A stretch of DNA of 64,000 nt from Pseudomonas sp. SCA2728.1_7 (GTDB lineage: Bacteria > Pseudomonadota > Gammaproteobacteria > Pseudomonadales > Pseudomonadaceae): NCBI RefSeq assembly GCF_018138145.1, contig NZ_CP073104.1, positions 248,001-312,000 on the forward strand. Direction: 5' to 3'. A model generated the notes under the pieces. The model was not told where the DNA came from. It saw only the letters and a list, made by a program, of their open reading frames with translations, and did not search any database. Below, piece after piece: positions 25,986 to 33,876 of this stretch (the first letter of the stretch is position 1; each line of letters begins with the position of its first letter). The translations under genes and the position numbers were made by a program.

Positions 25986-26399
25986 ATGGACATCACCGCA
26001 ATTCCCGAAGGATTCACCCCATTTACCCGCAGCAGCCCGTTGCTGGATTTGCTGGGCCCGATCTACGCGCGCGGCAGCGGGCTGCAATTGGAACTGGGCT
26101 TATTGACTGACTCACGCCATGCCAACGGCCGGGGCACCTTGCATGGCGGGGTATTGGCTACATTGGCCGATGTCGGGATGGGTTACGCCATGGCGTTTTC
26201 CAGCGACCCTCCACAGCCATTGATCACCGCGAGCATGACACTGGATTATCTTGGCGCGGTGAAAATGAATGAGTGGCTGGAAGTGCGTCTTGAGTACTCG
26301 AAAAAAGGCCGGCAACTGGCGTTTGCCGCCGTTAGCCTGCATGTAGGCGAGCGAACGGTTGCGCGGGCCAGTGCGGTGTTTGCGGTGCCGGTGAGTTGA
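25986..26399 (+). CDS. PaaI family thioesterase (hot-dog fold)
   Basis: ATG 25986 sits after CGGAGGG. The 137-residue protein is a single hot-dog domain. Its motif, ANGRGTLHGGVLATLADVGMGYAMAFSS, carries the family's H-G-G and the catalytic acid in the following helix (ADVGMG). By family it hydrolyses acyl-CoA thioesters, often aromatic ones. No catabolic partner is near. Confidence 0.85.
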   Translation: MDITAIPEGFTPFTRSSPLLDLLGPIYARGSGLQLELGLLTDSRHANGRGTLHGGVLATLADVGMGYAMAFSSDPPQPLITASMTLDYLGAVKMNEWLEVRLEYSKKGRQLAFAAVSLHVGERTVARASAVFAVPVS

Positions 26400-26804
26400 A
26401 AGGTGTGGCCATCAAGGTGTTAGTTGTCAGCAGAACGCTTTTTGAAAGCGCTCATCGGTTATTTGGGATCAAGATCGATTGAGCCAAGTGCTAGCGCAAA
26501 TAAAATCAGGCAAGAGTATTTCTTGCTCGCTGAGGTTGTTATCACCTGTCCGCATGATGAAATCACTGGCTGCATGCTGTTATGCCGCAGGCGAAGACTC
26601 GTAAACCTTGAGTTGCAAAGAGAGTGTCGCGCATTTGAGGCTGTTTTTTAGCCGCTCGCAGATGGGAGTAGACACTGCGGGTCGGGAATTGATGGCCTTT
26701 ACACCGTGCCTTCGCAGGTATATATAGCGTTGCCGCCCCCCGGGCTCAGGCGCGAATTCCCGCAGGTCTGAGATGAAATGCGTCACGACAATCAAGGAGC
26801 ACTC
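26400..26804. other. intergenic region, no convincing gene
   Basis: About 400 bases. A GTG-started frame (26424-26651) has no ribosome site and no family resemblance and was not accepted. The right end carries the ribosome site of the small gene at 26805. Confidence 0.4.
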
Positions 26805-27041
26805 ATGGCCGACTCAACTGAAAAACTAGCTGCATTGGCGAAGTTAGCGCAACTCGAGCAAGAACTGGAGGCAGCCCTACGAGCGCTCGCTCAGTGGAAA
26901 GACCACGACATGAACCGGAGAGACGGAAGCACCCGGCAGGACAACATGCATGAAGAAAGTGGTCGGGAGGCGAACGATCGAGTGCGGTCCGCGCGCAATG
27001 CTGTGGAGGCGCAGAAAAAGCTGATCGCAACTTTTTCATAA
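26805..27041 (+). CDS. small coiled-coil hypothetical protein
   Basis: ATG 26805 is preceded by AAGGAG at good spacing. The 78-residue product is highly charged and helical. The heptad-like stretch EKLAALAKLAQLEQELEAALRALAQWK (residues ~5-31) suggests a coiled coil, and a second helix is near the end (RVRSARNAVEAQKKLIATF). No signal peptide. Family not recognised. It is convergent with the ABC transporter gene. Confidence 0.55.
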   Translation: MADSTEKLAALAKLAQLEQELEAALRALAQWKDHDMNRRDGSTRQDNMHEESGREANDRVRSARNAVEAQKKLIATFS

Positions 27042-27107
27042 ACCGAAAGCCCAGACACTTCACCCGAGAGCAGCCGCTCATCCGCGACTGCTCCCAACCA
27101 CGCTCCC

Positions 27108-28967
27108 TCAAGCCTGATCCATCGCCGCCGCCACGCCCTGATCCTCACCCAGAAACCCACCACTCTGATGCTGCCAGAGCCGTGCATAAATGCCGTTTCT
27201 GTTAAGTAATTCAGTGTGCGTCCCCTGTTCGATGATGCGTCCCTCGTCCATGACAATCAGTCGATCCATCGCCGCAATCGTCGACAGCCGATGGGCAATA
27301 GCGATGACGGTTTTGCCCTGCATCATTTCATCGAGGCTTTCCTGAATGGCCACTTCGACTTCCGAGTCCAGCGCACTGGTGGCTTCGTCTAGCAGCAGGA
27401 TCGGCGCGTTCTTGAGCATCACTCGGGCAATGGCGATGCGTTGGCGCTGGCCGCCGGAGAGTTTGATGCCGCGTTCGCCGACCAGCGTGTCGTAGCCGCT
27501 GTGACCCTGCTTGTCGCTGAGTTGGCTGATGAAACCGTCGGCTTGCGCATTGGCGGCGGCGCGGCGGATATCTTCGTCGGTGGCGTCCGGGCGGCCGTAG
27601 GCGATGTTGTCGCGAATCGAGCGGTGCAGCAGGGACGTGTCCTGCGTGACCATGCCGATTGCGCTGCGCAGGCTGTCTTGGGTCACGTGCGCGATGTTCT
27701 GGCCGTCGATGCGGATCTCACCGCTGTCGACATCATAGAAGCGCAGCAGCAGGTTGATCAGCGTCGATTTGCCCGCACCGGAACGGCCGACCAGACCGAT
27801 TTTTTCGCCGGCGCGGATGTTCAGGCTCAGGTTGTCGAGGACCTGGCGTTCGCCGTTGTAGTTGAAATTCACCTTGTCAAAAGACACCGCGCCGCCAGCC
27901 GGCACCAGCACACTGGCGTTCGGCGCGTCCTGCACTTTGGGGCCGCGGGTGAGGGTGGCCATGCCGTCCTGCACGGTGCCGATGTTTTCGAACAGTGACG
28001 TCATCTGCCACATGATCCAGTGCGACATACCGTTGATGCGCAATGCCATGGCGGTGATCGCCGCGACCGCGCCGGTGCCGACCTGACCCAGATGCCACAG
28101 CCACAGGGCATAGCCGCCGGCACCGATAATCAGCCCGACCACCAGCGCCTGATTGACGATCTCGAACTGGCTGACCAGACGCATCTGGCGAAAACCGGTG
28201 AGCTTGAAATCCTCCATCGCCGCGCGCGCGAAGTGTGCTTCACGCTTGGAGTGCGAGAACAGTTTCACCGTGGTGATGTTGGTGTAGGCGTCGGCAATGC
28301 GCCCGGTCATCGACGATCGCGCATCGGCCTGTTCCTGGCCGACTTTCCCCAGGCGCGGCACAAAATAAACCATGGCCAGCCCGAATAACGCGAGCCAGGC
28401 AATGAACGGCAGCATCAGTTTCAAGGCAAAACCGCCAGCGAGGGCGATGATCGCAATGAAGTAAACGCCAATGCCCGGTGCGATTTCGATGAGCGTGAAC
28501 AAGACTTCGCGCACCGCCAGCGCGGTCTGCATGACCTTGGTCGTGACCCGCCCGGAAAACTCATCGGAAAAGAACGAAAGGCTTTGCCGCAGCATCAGTC
28601 GATGGAAGTCCCAGCGCAGCCGCAACGGCAGATTGATCGCGAGGATCTGGTGCTGAACCATAGTGCGCAGCGCCACCAGCCCGATGCTGATGAACAACAC
28701 AATGCCGATGCCCCACAGCACGCGACTTTCTTGTGCGTTGACACCGCCGCCGGCCTGCCACGTCGAGAGCAGATCGACGACTTGGCCAAGAAAGGAAAAC
28801 AGCCAGGCTTCGTAGATCGACACACCGGCACTGAGCAGCGCCAGCGCGAGGATATAACCGCGTGCACCGCGCGTGCAGGCCCACAGGAACCGCATCAGGC
28901 CGACGGGCGGAGGCGGTGCTTCGTCGGGAGGGAAGGGGTCGAGCCGTTGTTCAAACACGCGAAGCAT
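27108..28967 (-). CDS. ABC exporter, fused membrane and ATPase domains
   Basis: From ATG 28967 (GGAG upstream) the 619-residue half-transporter has six membrane helices (residues ~30-310). The ATPase follows: Walker A GLVGRSGAGKSTLINLLLRF, Q-loop MVTQDTSLLH, signature KLSGGQRQRIAIARVMLKNAPILLLDEATSALDSE, and switch His IAHRLSTIAAMDR. This is the MsbA/multidrug type and should work as a homodimer exporting a lipid or hydrophobic compound. The frame to 29093 adds residues without a ribosome site. Substrate unknown. Confidence 0.92.
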   Translation of the reverse strand: MLRVFEQRLDPFPPDEAPPPPVGLMRFLWACTRGARGYILALALLSAGVSIYEAWLFSFLGQVVDLLSTWQAGGGVNAQESRVLWGIGIVLFISIGLVALRTMVQHQILAINLPLRLRWDFHRLMLRQSLSFFSDEFSGRVTTKVMQTALAVREVLFTLIEIAPGIGVYFIAIIALAGGFALKLMLPFIAWLALFGLAMVYFVPRLGKVGQEQADARSSMTGRIADAYTNITTVKLFSHSKREAHFARAAMEDFKLTGFRQMRLVSQFEIVNQALVVGLIIGAGGYALWLWHLGQVGTGAVAAITAMALRINGMSHWIMWQMTSLFENIGTVQDGMATLTRGPKVQDAPNASVLVPAGGAVSFDKVNFNYNGERQVLDNLSLNIRAGEKIGLVGRSGAGKSTLINLLLRFYDVDSGEIRIDGQNIAHVTQDSLRSAIGMVTQDTSLLHRSIRDNIAYGRPDATDEDIRRAAANAQADGFISQLSDKQGHSGYDTLVGERGIKLSGGQRQRIAIARVMLKNAPILLLDEATSALDSEVEVAIQESLDEMMQGKTVIAIAHRLSTIAAMDRLIVMDEGRIIEQGTHTELLNRNGIYARLWQHQSGGFLGEDQGVAAAMDQA

Positions 28968-29202
28968 TGTGGTCTCCGAAATGATCAGGGTCTGGGGATT
29001 CTGCCATTTAATGGCGGTGTTGCGGGTTTGCATGTCACTGACTTGTCCCCACCGAGTGCTATTGCCAGGGATCACTGCGGTGCAGAACCCCATGGATTCC
29101 GGGGGCGTGCCGATCAGCTAAGCTGTCTGCTCAGACGCCTTGAGCAGTGCACGATGCAGCGAGCAAATCCGGTTTCATGTTGGGAGTCGATGGGCAAAGG
29201 AA

Positions 29203-29397
29203 ATGTTTAATTTCTTTTTGATGTTCCTGTTCGTGCTCATCCCCACGGCGTCGCTTTCACTCGACAGTTATCTTCGCTACCGAGTCGCCAGAAACAAACC
29301 GGTGAGCAAGGCGTGGAAGGGCTGCAATCACGTGCTTGCGATCCTGCTGATCATGCAGTTGCTGGGTTTGGCGCTGTACTTCTTTTACCTCGCCTGA
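29203..29397 (+). CDS. small two-helix membrane protein
   Basis: A 64-residue protein from ATG 29203 after AAAGGA (close spacing). There is one hydrophobic segment at the start (FNFFLMFLFVLIPTASLSL), a basic loop (YRVARNKPVSKAWKG), and a second segment (VLAILLIMQLLGLALYFFYLA). Not recognised. It is convergent with the hydrolase gene. Confidence 0.5.
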   Translation: MFNFFLMFLFVLIPTASLSLDSYLRYRVARNKPVSKAWKGCNHVLAILLIMQLLGLALYFFYLA

Positions 29398-29407
29398 GCC
29401 TGAACGT

Positions 29408-30394
29408 TTACGCCAGTTCGTCAGGCACCTTAACGGCCTCGACACGCGCCGAAATCCATTTCCGGCTGTACGCCAGAACGCCCTGAGCAATGGCCGTGGG
29501 GAAGTGGATAAAACCGTGGGGCGAGGAGGGCAGCATGTACATTTCGACCGGCGCTGATTGCGCCCAGCGTTTGGCGATGTTGAGAGTGTCGTCGCGCAGC
29601 GGATCGAGTTCGCCGGCAAACAGCAGCGCGGGCGGGAAACCGGCGAAGTCGCCGTACAGCGGCGACAGTGGTGGCTGGCGGCGCTGCTCGTCAGTCAGGT
29701 CGGGCGTGAGCAGGCGCAACGCCTCGACCATGCCGGGGCCGTCTAGCACCAGCGTGTCGGCGGGCGCGTTACGTACGCTGGATGTTCCGGTGAGGTCGTA
29801 GACGCCGTAATACAGCAGCGCACCGCTGATTCTTTGCAGCAGGTCGGGCCATTGTTGCAGCGCCAACAGGGTCGCCGCCGCCAGATGACCGCCCGCCGAT
29901 TCACCGACCACCACGACGGGCAGGCCGGCGAACTCAGGCTCTTGTAACAACCAACGAGTGGCGTTGAGGCAATCCTCCAGCAAGCCTTCGATGGGCGTGG
30001 ACACGGCCAGTCGATAATCCACCGAGACCACGGTTACTTGGCAGCTGTCGACGATGGCCGCGTTGAAGTTGTCGTCCATCTGCGCATTGCCGATCACCCA
30101 GCCGCCACCGTGAAAGTCCAGCACCACGCCTTTCGCCGGGCCCTTGGGGCGAATGATCCGCACCGGCACGTTATCAATCAGCTTGCGCTCAGCCGTCAGA
30201 CCAAACTTGCGCAACACGCGCGAGCCGCCGATCTGGCTGCAGCGCAACAGCGCCTGAATCAAACGCGGCGTCAGGCGATTGCGGATCTTGAAACGCGGCA
30301 GCCAGGCGAGTTTGCGGTTGAAGGCGCGCACCTGCGCCAGCTCACGCTCGCCTTGCCGCCATGGTGTTGCAGTACCCCAATTGGCATTGCTCAT
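29408..30394 (-). CDS. alpha/beta hydrolase (hormone-sensitive lipase family)
   Basis: The 328-residue protein starts at ATG 30394, overlapping the TspO stop by one base (TGATG). It has the oxyanion motif DFHGGGWVIGNAQMD, the nucleophile elbow VVVVGESAGGHLAA, the acid in FAGELDPLRDD and the late His in SSPHGFIHFP. This is the complete HSL/esterase catalytic set. It probably cleaves small acyl esters in the cytoplasm. The longer frame to 30763 lies inside the TspO gene and is not used. Confidence 0.9.
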   Translation of the reverse strand: MSNANWGTATPWRQGERELAQVRAFNRKLAWLPRFKIRNRLTPRLIQALLRCSQIGGSRVLRKFGLTAERKLIDNVPVRIIRPKGPAKGVVLDFHGGGWVIGNAQMDDNFNAAIVDSCQVTVVSVDYRLAVSTPIEGLLEDCLNATRWLLQEPEFAGLPVVVVGESAGGHLAAATLLALQQWPDLLQRISGALLYYGVYDLTGTSSVRNAPADTLVLDGPGMVEALRLLTPDLTDEQRRQPPLSPLYGDFAGFPPALLFAGELDPLRDDTLNIAKRWAQSAPVEMYMLPSSPHGFIHFPTAIAQGVLAYSRKWISARVEAVKVPDELA

Positions 30395-30834
30395 CAGCGG
30401 TTCTTGATCAGGATGGAAAAATTCAATGCCGCCGCCACGCACAGCCACGCCAGATAAGGAAACAGGATCAAGCCAGTGATCAGGTCCAGTTGTATCGCCA
30501 GCACCACCATCGCCGCAACCACCAGCCACAGCACCGTGAGAATCACCATCGCCGCCAACACCTGATGCGCGCCGAAGAACACCGGCGTCCACAGCGTGTT
30601 CAACGCAATCTGCGCCGCCCACAGCGCCAGCACAGTCTGGCTGCCAGGGATCAGGCTCAAGCGGTAACCGGCCCAGGCCAGCAGCAGATAGATAATCGTC
30701 CAGGCCACGGGGAACGCCCAATTGGGCGGGGTGAAACCGGGTTTGTTCAGCGTTTCGTACCACGGCCCCGGTTTGAACATCACGCCGGTGGTTGCCGCTG
30801 CTGCGCAGGCCAGAAGAAAAATGAAGAAGGTCAT
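30394..30834 (-). CDS. TspO/MBR family membrane protein
   Basis: The 146-residue protein has five hydrophobic helices and the family's conserved WYETLNKPGFTPPNWAFPVAWTIIYLLLAWAGYRL (residues ~24-58), and ALNTLWTPVFFG with the conserved N-x-x-W. TspO proteins bind porphyrins and related hydrophobic ligands and have been tied to tetrapyrrole and stress responses. The stop overlaps the hydrolase start (TGATG), so the two are translationally coupled. The ATG at 30834 replaces an unsupported longer frame. Confidence 0.88.
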   Translation of the reverse strand: MTFFIFLLACAAAATTGVMFKPGPWYETLNKPGFTPPNWAFPVAWTIIYLLLAWAGYRLSLIPGSQTVLALWAAQIALNTLWTPVFFGAHQVLAAMVILTVLWLVVAAMVVLAIQLDLITGLILFPYLAWLCVAAALNFSILIKNR

Positions 30835-31007
30835 CGCCGATCCTTGGCTGAAATCAGCCGCTAAGGGGTTTAAGAAAAGGACGCCCCGGCGCGCGAAAAG
30901 TTTGCCATGAATTCCAGATTGGTCTGAGGGGCGATTCAATTTGAACTAAAAACTGACCACTGCGTCAGGATAGTCAGTTGCCTTTCTCTACTGACGCGGA
31001 TGACATC

Positions 31008-31244
31008 ATGTACACCTATCACATCGATTACCGATTCAACGGCGAGCCTCGTACCTTTCTGCTTGAACTCAAGGAGGAGCAGTTGGCCAAGCACGACGCC
31101 GCGATGCATCTGCTGGAACTACATCTGGGCGACGCGGAAAACGGCCTGATCATGCCCACTGCGGATTCGACGGACGAGGAGATTCTCGAGCAGGCCAAGC
31201 GGGTAGGGATTACAGACATCAAGGTTGTCAGCAAAACCAATTGA
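31008..31244 (+). CDS. DUF6555-like protein, copy 2
   Basis: From ATG 31008 the 78-residue product reads MYTYHIDYRFNGEPRTFLLELKEEQ, then a helical centre and a C-terminal ILEQAKRVGITDIKVVSK. It has the same start, length and GIT-x-hydrophobic-K end as the protein at 10028-10276, so it is a paralogue. Function unknown. The ORF start at 30978 has no ribosome site. Confidence 0.7.
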   Translation: MYTYHIDYRFNGEPRTFLLELKEEQLAKHDAAMHLLELHLGDAENGLIMPTADSTDEEILEQAKRVGITDIKVVSKTN

Positions 31245-31324
31245 AGTGTGCAGCAGACGTTGGCATTGGCGGCGATCCATTGCATGCTGCGCGCACACTT
31301 CACTGTACGCCCGGAGGGCACGCC

Positions 31325-31720
31325 TTGACCTTGAGCCGCGCTGATCTTGCTTACGTTCTGCAAATCCTGGAGCAAGACACGATTCACGACTTGAGCCTTA
31401 TTTCTCAGGCCGTGAAGATGAATCCTCGCGACCTGTTGAATCAAGTCGCGATTGCCATGGCCGATCAGTTCCTTAGCGGTGCACGCGACTTTCACGCATG
31501 CGACGAGGTGATGAATCTTTTGTTCGGCGATATCGTCAACCTCGGCATGGATGCCGAAATGCCCGAACCGGCTTTTTCCATCTACCTCGCGTTTGATTCC
31601 GGAGAGCATAGGCACACCGGTGATGACGAGGAGGTCGTACCGTGGGAAAAATGGACGCGACCTGAGCTCGTGCAGATTCTTGATCGGCTGGCGGGTGGCT
31701 TGTCCGGGGCTCGTCGATAG
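31325..31720 (+). CDS. hypothetical helical protein
   Basis: The start is TTG 31325, seven bases after CGGAGG. The 131-residue product is mainly helical and acidic: LSRADLAYVLQILEQDTIHDLSLISQAVKMNP, ACDEVMNLLFGDIV, then a loop and WTRPELVQILDRLAGG. No motif is recognised. It is convergent with the EAL gene, with no gap between the stops. Confidence 0.6.
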   Translation: MTLSRADLAYVLQILEQDTIHDLSLISQAVKMNPRDLLNQVAIAMADQFLSGARDFHACDEVMNLLFGDIVNLGMDAEMPEPAFSIYLAFDSGEHRHTGDDEEVVPWEKWTRPELVQILDRLAGGLSGARR

Positions 31721-33301
31721 TTACACGCTTTCTAGCGCTGGGTGGCCGACAAGCAGGTTTGCCCGGTCTCGATAGAACCGCAAAAACTCATCCGCCGGCA
31801 TCGCTTTGCCAAACAGCCAGCCCTGACCAAACTGCACACCGTGACCGCGCAGGTAATCGCGCTGGGCTTCGGTCTCGATGCCTTCGGCGACTATCTGCAG
31901 GCGCAGGCTCTTGGCCATTTCTATGATGTGGCCGGTCACGGTGCCGGTCGCGGCATCCTGATCGATATTGTCGACAAACGACTTGTCGATCTTCAGCACG
32001 TCCAGCGGCAATTGCTGCAAATGCTGGAGGCTGGAAAACCCGGTGCCGAAATCATCGATGGCCGCCAGATAACCCAGCTCACGAGCGCGATTGACGGTGG
32101 CGCGGGCAGCGTCGATCTCGACGAAGCCGCGCTCGGTGGCCTCCAGCCAGATCTGCTTCTGCTGCACATCAGCACGACGCAATGCCGCTTCCAGTTTCGG
32201 CAGAAAGCGGCCACTGCTGACGTCCTTCGCCGCCAGGTTAATCGCCACGTGCAGACTGCGCTCCTTGATCAGCAACGGGCCGACGTCGCGCATCACATTG
32301 TCGATGACCTGATCGGTGATCGGCAGAATCAAACCGCTGTGCTCGGCCAGCGGAATAAACGCATCGGGGCAGACCCGCGAGCCATCCGGGTGCTGCCAAC
32401 GCACCAGTGCCTCGGCGCCAACGCAGGCGCCGTCGCTGAGGCGGATGATCGGTTGATAGTGAACGACGAACTCGCGATTGCGCACCGCCAGTTGCAGTTC
32501 CGCCAGCGGCGACAGACGTTGCCGGGTGCGGCGCACGATCAGCAACACCAGCACCCCCGCGAGCAAACCACCGATGGGCAACAGCAGTAACTCCCGGCGG
32601 ATCAAGCCTTGCATCAGTTCATGGCGTGACAGCGCGGCGATCGCCACCCAGTCGCCGCTGTGTACGAGGGTGTAGAGATAACCGTCGGCAAGGCCCGAAT
32701 GCGGGCCGGAATGCACGCGAGCGAGGAAGTGTTCCGCGCCAGGGCGCGAGGTGCTGACCAATTGCCCGGACGCGGTGCCGACGGCCAGATGCAGATCCTC
32801 ATCGAGCATCACATGCAGAAACTGCTCGGGATCGACCAGCACGTTGAACGCCGCGTACTGCAGCGCCATCATCGGTTTCGCCGCAACGATGCGCGACTGC
32901 ACGCCGAGCGACACGCGCACGCCGTCCGAGGTGGTGAAGTCCTCGCGCCATGGCGTCGCGTGCTGCTCGACCGGGCCCCAGGAACCGCAGGCGTAAATCT
33001 CTTCTTCAACGTAGCCGATCGACTTCACGGAGAGGGTGTTGATGGTCAGCAGACGCATCTCGTCGATGCTTTCCGGCGTGCACGGCGCGAGACGCGAACC
33101 CGCGATGGATTTCAGTGCACCGGCCGCTTCACTGAAAGTCCCGTGGGCACGACTGGAGGCAATGGAAGCGAGGGTTTCCAGACGTTGCTGAGCCGCTGCC
33201 AGATTCAACATCCAGGCGACGTAACCCATCAAAAGGAGCGGAAGCAAGACACACGGAAGGCCCAGGAGAATGCTCCCCCAGACAATGCGTTTTTTGTTCA
33301 T
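31721..33301 (-). CDS. EAL-domain c-di-GMP phosphodiesterase with CSS-motif sensor
   Basis: From ATG 33301 the 526-residue protein begins with a membrane helix (IVWGSILLGLPCVLLPLLLMGYVAWML). A periplasmic region follows with two cysteines in the CSS pattern (LAPCTPESIDEM ... EEIYACGSWGP). A second helix is near residue 235-255 (LLLLPIGGLLAGVLVLLIV). The C-terminal EAL domain is complete: GAEALVRWQHPDG, HVAINLAAKD, AAIDDFGTGFSSLQHL, KIDKSFVDNI. It should break down c-di-GMP. By family knowledge the CSS cysteines are sensed through DsbA/DsbB redox state. Confidence 0.9.
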   Translation of the reverse strand: MNKKRIVWGSILLGLPCVLLPLLLMGYVAWMLNLAAAQQRLETLASIASSRAHGTFSEAAGALKSIAGSRLAPCTPESIDEMRLLTINTLSVKSIGYVEEEIYACGSWGPVEQHATPWREDFTTSDGVRVSLGVQSRIVAAKPMMALQYAAFNVLVDPEQFLHVMLDEDLHLAVGTASGQLVSTSRPGAEHFLARVHSGPHSGLADGYLYTLVHSGDWVAIAALSRHELMQGLIRRELLLLPIGGLLAGVLVLLIVRRTRQRLSPLAELQLAVRNREFVVHYQPIIRLSDGACVGAEALVRWQHPDGSRVCPDAFIPLAEHSGLILPITDQVIDNVMRDVGPLLIKERSLHVAINLAAKDVSSGRFLPKLEAALRRADVQQKQIWLEATERGFVEIDAARATVNRARELGYLAAIDDFGTGFSSLQHLQQLPLDVLKIDKSFVDNIDQDAATGTVTGHIIEMAKSLRLQIVAEGIETEAQRDYLRGHGVQFGQGWLFGKAMPADEFLRFYRDRANLLVGHPALESV

Positions 33302-33430
33302 GGCGCCACCTTGGCCACAAGGCCTGTGACGTGCGCACAGCACGGCTGTTTTCAGCCACTACAGAATATCGCCGCCGGGGTGGGCGAATATTGTTGTAGA
33401 TCAACTATTCCACTGCCGACCTTCAATCCC

Positions 33431-33455
33431 TGTGTGAGCTGGCTTGCTCCCACAG
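33431..33455. repeat. single REP element
   Basis: TGTGTGAGCTGGCTTGCTCC with a CACAG end is a REP-like hairpin remnant upstream of the EAL gene. Confidence 0.6.
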
Positions 33456-33496
33456 GTTTGTGGCAAAACACAGATATCCAATAGCCCAAAGAACCC

Positions 33497-33585
33497 TGTA
33501 GGAGTGAGCCCGCTCGCGATCGCGGTCTATCAGCCGCATTATTGCTAAATGACCCACCGCGATCGCGAGCAGGCTCACTCCTACA
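33497..33585. repeat. REPIN (inverted REP pair)
   Basis: Arms 33497-33526 and 33556-33585 (TGTAGGAGTGAGCCCGCTCG family) are reverse complements with few mismatches and a 29-base centre. Confidence 0.85.
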
Positions 33586-33627
33586 AAATTTGTGTCAAAT
33601 CCAGCATATCCAGCATCCCGAAGAACC

Positions 33628-33718
33628 CTGTGGGAGCGAGCTTGCTCGCGAAGGGGCCCTGTCAGCCAACATCACCTTAACTGACCTACCGCATTCGCGA
33701 GCAAGCTCGCTCCCACAG
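33628..33718. repeat. REPIN (inverted REP pair)
   Basis: Arms 33628-33652 and 33694-33718 (CTGTGGGAGCGAGCTTGCTC) are perfect 25-base reverse complements. The 33302-33876 gap is filled mainly by these elements. Confidence 0.88.
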
Positions 33719-33876
33719 TGTCACCGCTCAAACTGCACCATCCAACCCGATGGACAATTCACGCACCCCACGGCCCATTCGCGCAGGCATTTTCGTGCGG
33801 CGTGAATTTGTCATATTCGGTCTAAATCCGGTGCAGATAGTAGGCAGCCCAACGCTAACCGAAATGAGGCTGCACC

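Noticed and set aside
26424..26651. 75-residue GTG-started frame
   Set aside because: No ribosome site, no family resemblance, and nothing in the context supports it.
33497..33718. Regularly spaced repeats that might suggest CRISPR
   Set aside because: They are inverted REP pairs with differing arms and spacers, not direct repeats.
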